A stretch of DNA of 64,000 bases from Epinephelus fuscoguttatus. Lineage: Eukaryota; Chordata; Actinopteri; Perciformes; Serranidae. The translations under genes and the position numbers were made by a program. Below, one piece after another: positions 58,220-64,000 of the stretch (positions are counted from its first letter, which is position 1; every line of letters starts with the position of its first letter). A model generated the notes under the pieces. It saw only the letters and a list, made by a program, of their open reading frames with translations. It made no database searches and was not told the DNA's origin. The DNA is taken from NCBI RefSeq assembly GCF_011397635.1, contig NC_064753.1:31954322-32018321 (forward strand), read 5' to 3'.

Positions 58220-58560
58220 TGTGGTCTGGTAGTCGGCACACCCCCAGTTTGGAAAAGCAGGCAGCAGTACCAGCCCAGAAACTAAGCAATGTACTGCTGT
58301 GGATGGGGGCAGCAGCAAAACGTATTTACGCCACATAAAATCATCAATATCAGTTTAAGTTTGCACTATATTTAGACTATTTTTTCTTGCCACTAGACAG
58401 ATCTTTCCGATGTGGAACTGAGGTCATTATCTGTGCTTTTTTCACAGCCAGACTCCATTGACAGAAGTAGTAATTTTATCTTGCAGAACACAGGAGTTGC
58501 TGGTCTGCTGCTGCCTCGATCGGTTAGTTTGTGTAATTGAGTGAATTTAGTGAATCCAAC
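58220..58560. repeat. dispersed repeat, direct partner of 60,889-61,260
   Basis: The words tagtcggcac(a/g)cc(a)cca, gtttgga(a/g)aagcagg, tcagtttaagt and gctgatctgctgctgc-like text recur in order at 60,889-61,260. Each follows or precedes a hAT-like copy, so the two may be parts of one larger rearranged element. Confidence 0.5.
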
Positions 58561-58572
58561 TAACCTTTAAAA

Positions 58573-59110
58573 GAGTGGTTTTCCAACGAGCAAACCAAAA
58601 TCTCAAGGCTAATGTGTGTCCTTACCCTTATCATGACATATGACAATAAAAATATGAAAAATAAGAAAGGTAACTTTTGTGATACTGTCTACTGTCTTTT
58701 CTCTTTCCTCTCTTTCCTTTCGGTAGGTTGTCTTCGCTGGTGCCTTGTTGTGACTGCTCTGTACAAAAAAGCGATGCATTGTCCCACTCACGTCAGTCTC
58801 CTTTTAAATTTAAATATCATCATCCCTCACACTGGCTGCCAATCAGGGCTTGTGATGTGTCACACACTTATAATTCCCATGCGTCAATGGTGACAAATAG
58901 GTTCCCCGTGAAGTTATTTTTCTTTAATTAAATGAAATTAAATTACATTTTTTAGCTTGAATTTGCCTCTTTATTAGGAAATGGGTGCACACAACATACT
59001 GATGCAGTCAATTAAAAATTCACTCATAACTTTGTACAGGCCCAGTTGAATACTGCAATATTAATAATGTGTGGTTATCACAAAATCAGAGCACCATTTG
59101 AGAACCACTG
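58573..59110. mobile_element. hAT-like MITE between cbfa2t3 and pabpn1l
   Basis: The ends gtggttttccaacg and tttgagaaccactg are inverted, resembling the CAGTGGTTCTCAA termini of hAT elements. An inverted, 5'-truncated copy lies at about 60,408-60,877 in pabpn1l intron 1 (shared inverse words ccctcacactggctgccaat, ttaggaaatgggtgcacaca). Confidence 0.6.
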
Positions 59111-59369
59111 CTTTAAAACTCTGACTATGGATAAGTAACCTCATAAAACCCCACTTAGAAAAATCTGTACTACCAAATATACCAAGCCCCATTAATACCA
59201 CCAAATTTATTGAAGAAATTTACTTTTAATGTGAAGAATTACACCATTTAATCCACCTTAAATGGACATCTTGCCATGTACTACTGTAGCTGTAATTCTC
59301 CCAGCTGTAAATCACAGGGGTGAGGTGGGGAGAGGGATGGGTACCAGGGGCAGAGGAGGGGAGGGCCCC

Positions 59370-59613
59370 TTGTTGATGCGCCAATGGAAGCAAGACACAT
59401 CCAGCGTCCCTCTCACGTGCGCGCCTCTGTCAATCAATCCAGCGCGTCATGAGTCTCATTCACAGGTGATATCTATTAGCGTACCTCATATGCTGTCAGG
59501 TGTCGCGTCCCCGGACCATCAACCCGTTTGCCTTCCCGTGGGAGATATTTTTGCTGTGGCGGTTTTTGGCAAGCTGCGCTCGGCTTTGCAGATGCCATGT
59601 TTGAGCAGTAAGC
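59370..59613 (+). promoter_or_regulatory. pabpn1l: putative pabpn1l promoter and 5' UTR
   Basis: A GC-rich stretch upstream of the start holds a CCAAT box (gcgccaatgg, about 59,380) and a palindromic E-box CACGTG (about 59,416). Two upstream ATGs lie at 59,592 and 59,597; the second opens a four-codon ORF (MFEQ) that stops two bases before the main ATG. E-boxes upstream of oocyte genes can bind FIGLA-type factors, but that is only a suggestion. No transcription start is visible in sequence alone. Confidence 0.4.
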
Positions 59614-59685
59614 ATGGCGGAAAATCATCTGGAGTACGGCTACCTGGAGGGCGAGTCCATCGGAGAGCATTTCGCCGAGGACCCG
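59614..59685 (+). CDS. pabpn1l: pabpn1l coding exon 1
   Basis: It encodes [20 protein letters not shown], then AEDP. The start ATG 59614 has an in-frame TGA at 59,602. The donor gtgggt at 59,686 leaves phase 0, giving the family junction DP-EL(A/E)AIKARV. A second GT four bases later would break the frame. Confidence 0.88.
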
Positions 59686-62600
59686 GTGGGTATCATCGTT
59701 TAAAGTGAATGAAAGAAGGTGCCGTCACGTTTGTTTGTAGCCTTCGCACGTACAGTAGGGCGAGCAAAGGAGGGTTGGCACGTTGGACAAAGCAGCGCAA
59801 GCATCAGCTATGCTATGTGGTGTCGTTAGATCACCGATATATATATATATGTATATATATTAATTATGTGCATAAAGACCGACATCAGTGAGCCACATCC
59901 CTGAAAACATGCTGAGTGACTTGTTCGGCATGGAGCCAATCAGGTGCACTGCATGTCCTGGTTCAAGTGTTACACATAGTGTGGTTGTATATTGTGGGTC
60001 AGCCACTATACGTTTGGACATTGCATTGAAACCTCAGGCCAGCTGCATGATAAACTATATCTAGTGTACTGAATTCCCTTCATGTGGTGCGTTCACAATA
60101 TGTGTATTTACACAGACATTTTTGTTAGTAAGTAAATGCTGATTATGGTTAATTCATTTTCAGGTATCAAACCAATATGTGAAGCATGTGTATATGTTAA
60201 GTTTCTTTCTAATGCAGCTGATTATAAAGACAGTATACAGGTTCAGTCTGTGTCCCATCTAATACAGATACATACAATTAAAAGATAAACCTGTATGGGC
60301 GGATTGTGAGACAAAGGGTCCCTGGGCACAGATATGCAAAGGGCCCCGCCACCTCTCCTGCACAGGAGCAAGACACACAGACATTGTGGACACTTGTGTG
60401 CCGTGGGAATTTGTGATAACCACACATTATTATTGCAATATTCAGCTGGGCCTATACAAAGTTGTTATTGAATTTGTTGTGTGCACCCATTTCCTAATAA
60501 GGAAGCAAATGCTAGCTAAAAAGAATTAATTTAAAAAAAAAAGTGTTTAAGTGTGTGACATCAAAAGCCCTGATTGGCACCCAGTGTGAGGGATGATAAC
60601 ATTTAAAAGGAGAAAGCCGTGAGTGGGACAGTGGATCGCTTTATCATACGGAGCAAATTACAACAAAACACCAGCAAAGACGACCTACCATCGAAAGAAA
60701 AGAGAAAAAAAAACTGTCAGACAATATCATGAAAGCTACCTTTCTTATTTTTTCGTATCTTTATTGTCTTATGTCATGATAAGTGTGATACCACATAGCA
60801 TAGAAGCTATTGTGCACTGATATAAATACAGGTGTGCCTCAAGGTTTTAGCTTGGCCAAAAAGTTTGAAAACCACCTGTCTACAGTACATGTTAGTCGGC
60901 ACGCCACCAGTTTGGAGAAGCAGGCTGGAGTCACGGAAGCGAAGCAACGCACTGCCATGGACAAGGGTCAGCAATGAAATTGATTTAAGTCACCTAAAAA
61001 AAAAAAAAATCAGTCTAAGTGTACGCTATATTTAGAATACTTTAACTGCTTTACGTCACTGTCACACAGCCTGTTCCAACAGGGAAGCTGCAAGCTGCTT
61101 CAGTTACTCATCTAAGCTTCCCTCACACCACCGAACTCCATTGACAAAAACAGTAATTTTAGCTCACTGAACAAGGGAGCTGCTGATCTGCTGCTGCTTT
61201 CATCAGTTAGTTAGTGTTGTTGTGTGACTCTGGTGAATCCGAACTAAACTGTTTTAACACCAAAGTCGTACAGTAACACAAACAACAACTGTTTGAGGCA
61301 GCCGGTAGAGGCGCAGCTTCTGTGTTCATCAGTGTTAAATCCCTGTTTTTCTCAAAGTCTGGCTTTAAAGAGAGTGATATAACGGCTTCATTTTCCTGTT
61401 GGAAATTACTGTCTGACAGCAAGGTAAAGTAGCGAAAATTCCTGTCAATAAAGCACACACTTAAACTGATTATTTTTAGGTGGCTAAAATACATTTTGTT
61501 GCTGCCCCCTGTCAAGACTTTCATGGCTTTGCTTTGTGCTGACCAACATACTGTCTGTAGATAAGTGCCTCATACAACCCCACTTCAAAAAGTCTGAACT
61601 GTCATTTATAATCATAGCATGTTTCTTCCCTCATTTATGCAGGCTTTATTTGTCACCAGTCTGTTTTGCACTGTAGTACTTTGCTTAACTCCACAGTGAG
61701 TTCAAGCTCTGGTTTCCGTGCTTGTGTCTCAGGAGCTGGCGGCCATCAAGGCCAGAGTTCAGGAGCTGGAGATGGAAGAAGAGACGGAGAGACTGAAAGA
61801 GGAGGAAGACAGGTGTGACGCGGTGGACATGCAGCTCCTGACCAGCAGCCCCCGGCCTGGTGAGACATCCGTGCGTCTTATCCGCCCCGTGGTTTGTTAT
61901 TGTGTCACATTTGTGTACAGCTAAATACTGATTATGCATTTGGGAAGCCTCGACAGCGTATTTTTAGCCAGGTGTGTGTAGCACCGCAGCCCCCAAGGCA
62001 GGTGAGGTAGCTGCATCCTTCACCATCTGGCTAACACCTGGGATGCTTCACTGTGGTCACAACAGTGTTCACATGTGCCTCATCACTGCCCAATGAGACG
62101 AAGCAGTGAGCTCCAGAGAACCAGAAGGGTCCTCCTTGCTGCCTGTGGCTATTTTCTGCCTCTGTGCGTCTCCTCATGCTTTTCACCCTCCCTTTTGGTT
62201 CCTCTGGAGAACAGAGATGCAATCAGAGGGGAGCCAGATCTGAGATATGTATTATCAGAGATGATGCAAGTGATAGATATGTTGTTGAAATAATCTGTTT
62301 TCAGTTCATCTGGAGTGACCCCCTTCATATTGCACGCACAAAAGCAGTGTATACACTTTTTGTTTCTTCCACAGGTCCTTTCTACAACATGACTCCTGAG
62401 GAGAGGATAGATGCAGACAACAGATCAGTCTACGTAGGAAATGTAAGACTCGTTATCTGATTTTTTTTTTTATTTTTTATTTTTTTTCTTTTCCCCCCAC
62501 ACACTGAGCACGTATTTTTCGCACCCCTGATCTGACACACTGTTCAACAAATCCTAGGTAGACTATGGAGCTACTGCAGATGAGCTGGAGATCCATTTCA

Positions 62601-62878
62601 ACGGCTGTGGTCCTGTCAACCGAGTTACCATCCTGTGTGACAGGTTCTCCGGGCATCCCAAGGGGTGGGTTCAACCTGTGCATGTAATTTATACTACCTG
62701 ACACTGTTTGACTGTAGAATACAACTCTTAAACATGCCGGCATCCAAGTTTATTTGTTGTGTCTGTCTTTTTTTTCTTCCTTTTTCACAGCTTTGCTTAC
62801 ATTGAATTCTCTGATCGGGACTCTGTGCAGAGTGCTATTGGTCTGCATGAGACTTTGTTCAGAGGAAGAGTCCTTAAG
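59614..62878 (+). CDS. pabpn1l: embryonic poly(A)-binding protein 2 / PABPN1-like (partial, 5 exons visible)
   Basis: Poly(A)-tail binding protein. Its relative PABPN1 stimulates poly(A) polymerase in the nucleus; PABPN1L/ePABP2 in frog and mouse is mainly expressed in oocytes and early embryos. Exons: 59614-59685, 61733-61859, 62375-62442, 62558-62664, 62791-62878, summing to 462 nt (154 codons) with matching phases. In order: a 24-aa acidic N-terminus, an [13 protein letters not shown] coiled-coil segment (25-50) and one RRM (about 84-154) with RNP2 VYVGNV and RNP1 [17 protein letters not shown] and LFRGRVLK resemble PABPN1L ([18 protein letters not shown]) rather than PABPN1 (RSIYVGN, LFRGRQIK). 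The N-terminus lacks the Ala/Gly-rich start of PABPN1. The C-terminal exons, expected to carry KRTN and an Arg-rich tail, are not in 62,879-64,000, so the gene runs off the right edge. Position next to cbfa2t3 matches human. Confidence 0.93.
59836..59861. repeat. (AT)n microsatellite in pabpn1l intron 1
   Basis: An AT array with one gt interruption, about 150 bp after exon 1. Confidence 0.9.
60292..60385. repeat. inverted partial copy of the repeat at 18,040-18,310
   Basis: The words gggtccctgggcacagatat, gggccccgccacctctcctg and ggagcaagacacacagac are the reverse complement of 18,225-18,300. Confidence 0.55.
60408..60877. mobile_element. inverted partial copy of the hAT-like MITE
   Basis: It is the reverse complement of most of 58,573-59,110, from gtgataaccacacattatta to the terminus gtttgaaaaccacctg. 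One end is missing, where it abuts a piece of another repeat (60,292-60,385). The copy lies in pabpn1l intron 1. Confidence 0.6.
60889..61545. repeat. dispersed repeat with internal inverted arm, in pabpn1l intron 1
   Basis: The left part (60,889-61,260) repeats 58,220-58,560. The right part (about 61,445-61,520; cacttaaactgattattttt, aggtggc) is the inverse of the sequence at about 58,300-58,360 and 60,975-61,025, so the block can form a hairpin. No coding capacity. Confidence 0.5.
61733..61859 (+). CDS. pabpn1l: pabpn1l coding exon 2 (coiled-coil segment)
   Basis: The acceptor is gtgtctcag and the donor gtgaga. It begins [20 protein letters not shown] and ends QLLTSSPRP. In PABPN1 the equivalent ELEAIKARVREMEEE helix is the part that stimulates poly(A) polymerase. 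It ends in phase 1. Confidence 0.93.
62375..62442 (+). CDS. pabpn1l: pabpn1l coding exon 3 (RRM start, RNP2)
   Basis: The acceptor is ttccacag and the donor gtaaga. It encodes [20 protein letters not shown], then VGN. The E(E/K)(R/K)xxAD(N/H/A)RS(V/I)YVGN word is diagnostic of the PABPN1/PABPN1L RRM, and VYVGN(V) is RNP2. It ends in phase 0. Confidence 0.95.
62558..62664 (+). CDS. pabpn1l: pabpn1l coding exon 4 (RRM middle)
   Basis: The acceptor is atcctag and the donor gtgggt. It encodes [20 protein letters not shown], then [16 protein letters not shown], nearly identical to the PABPN1 family core. It ends in phase 2. Confidence 0.96.
62791..62878 (+). CDS. pabpn1l: pabpn1l coding exon 5 (RRM end, RNP1)
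   Basis: The acceptor is tttcacag and the donor gtgaga. It encodes [20 protein letters not shown], then [12 protein letters not shown]1 (GFAYIEF) is intact. It ends in phase 0, where the family continues with V(I/L)PKRTN; that exon is outside the window. Confidence 0.95.
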
Positions 62879-64000
62879 GTGAGAAGCATTATACCACATG
62901 TTAGTCTGTAGCAAAAACCTCAAACTAGTTTGAAGCTCAGTGATTGCACATGTCAGGTACTGCACGTGTTTGGTTTGGTCAGATGTGTTTTTAAACTGAC
63001 ATTTTGATAGTATAGCTTAAGTGATGCACATGCAATTGACACTTCCTCTTGTCATGATTCATCATTATCACCCCTGTCAAATTGAGAAATACCATTTGGT
63101 ACTGTGACTACAGATACTGTAACCTTACTCACTGTTTGGTGGAAGTAGAAACACACACACACAAGGTCATGTTATGTGGGGTAGGCTTTATTTCCCCTCT
63201 GGTTTGCTTAATAAGGAAATTATACCAGTCATGGCACCCATTTTCATTTTCCTCATGTTGAGCTGGTTGTTTCGATGTGAATAAATTGCACCTATGTTTC
63301 TATGCATCAGGACTTTTTTTACGATTTAGGTTTATCTGTTCTGTCACTGTTGAATAGCAAACATGACAAACAATCTGACTAAATTTACATGCACAAAAAA
63401 TTATTCCGAAAGACAGTATTCCTACTAAGCAGTTTACATGTCTAATGAAAATGAATATTCCACTAATATTCCCATTTAAATGCAGCCATGTATACTCCAG
63501 TTAATGTGCCCTAGCATGTTGTTTATCACGTCAAAATATGGAAAAGTAGAACGGCTGGAGCCTCTTAGCCATTTTTCCAAAGTTTTCCATTTGTTTTCCA
63601 ACAGTCTCCATCTTTCATTACTTCAACCTCCTTCTTAAAAAAAACACTGTTAATATTCAGTCTCTCATAATGGTTAAATGTAGGTTTGTTTTTTCTTCTG
63701 ACCAGCAACGTGGTCTTTTCTTCTAGGCATGCATCTCTGCACCAGTCTGCAAACTAGTGGCTAGTTGTTTTGTGTAAAGTGCATCCACAACAAGGCCTTG
63801 TGTCGCAAACTACGGTGAAAACCTCAAATAAGATGCATATTATGAATGTGTTGTATACTTGTCGATAGAATGCACCTAAAACCCAAATAATACCAGGATA
63901 TCCCACATCAAAATCGGGGAAACACTTAATTCGTTAAAAAGGCCTAATTTGGAACATCTAAATGAAATTTCCTCTTTACGTGACATTCAGAATAATAGTG
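62879..64000 (+). other. pabpn1l: pabpn1l intron 5 (continues past the window)
   Basis: It starts gtgaga after exon 5. I searched for the expected (V/I)(I/L)PKRTN exon and did not find it in any + frame, so the intron extends beyond 64,000. Confidence 0.7.

Noticed and set aside
59262..59708. 148-codon open frame over the pabpn1l promoter and exon 1
   Set aside because: It reads exon 1 in the wrong frame. The correct frame (MAENHLEYG) joins the conserved downstream exons.
59614..62878. Assignment to pabpn1 instead of pabpn1l
   Set aside because: There is no Ala/Gly-rich N-terminus, and RSVYVGN and LFRGRVLK follow PABPN1L. Synteny also favours pabpn1l.
1..64000. CRISPR arrays, phage, operons, tRNA or rRNA genes
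   Set aside because: The repeats are microsatellites or transposons. No array with spacers, and no tRNA cloverleaf outside degenerate SINE heads, was seen.

Overview
The window is teleost fish genomic DNA, probably from a perch-like (percomorph) species. This is inferred from intron-rich vertebrate genes, dense (CA)n/(GT)n microsatellites, and families of short fish-type transposons and SINEs. There are no prokaryotic operons, CRISPR arrays, rRNA or tRNA genes. Two protein-coding genes are supported, both on the + strand.

Gene 1 (9,784-50,390) is cbfa2t3 (MTG16/ETO2), a transcriptional corepressor of the RUNX1T1 family. Eleven coding exons can be joined at GT-AG boundaries. Every phase matches and the summed coding length is 2,184 nt (727 residues plus stop). 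The protein has the four Nervy homology regions in order: NHR1/TAFH, the NHR2 oligomerisation helix, NHR3 and a C-terminal MYND zinc finger with all eight ligands. A 26-kb first intron (9,989-36,283) contains a CpG-rich block ending in a strong splice donor (about 19,900-21,062). It looks like a second, noncoding first exon for a shorter isoform starting at Met 36,310.

Gene 2 (59,614 to beyond the right edge) is pabpn1l (embryonic poly(A)-binding protein 2). Five exons are visible, covering a short acidic N-terminus, a coiled-coil stretch and one RRM. The C-terminal exons lie past 64,000. Human CBFA2T3 and PABPN1L are also same-strand neighbours at 16q24.3, which supports both identifications.

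Layout: 1-9,783 is upstream flank with a LINE C-terminal remnant (1,786-2,232), an inverted-repeat element (842-1,193), a GATA/E-box cluster (5,037-5,240) and a TTAA-flanked transposon (5,698-6,889). The introns hold microsatellites, a nested transposon pair (14,357-15,648), SINEs (35,812-36,080; 36,811-36,925) and hAT-like fragments. A long 3' region (50,391 to perhaps 56,550) contains another TTAA element. The intergenic stretch and pabpn1l intron 1 contain inverted copies of a hAT-like element.

I found no sign of an undescribed multi-gene system. The points most worth checking are the two cbfa2t3 promoters with upstream ORFs, the teleost N-terminal exon, in-frame splice choices, the GATA cluster and a stop-poor stretch downstream of cbfa2t3.
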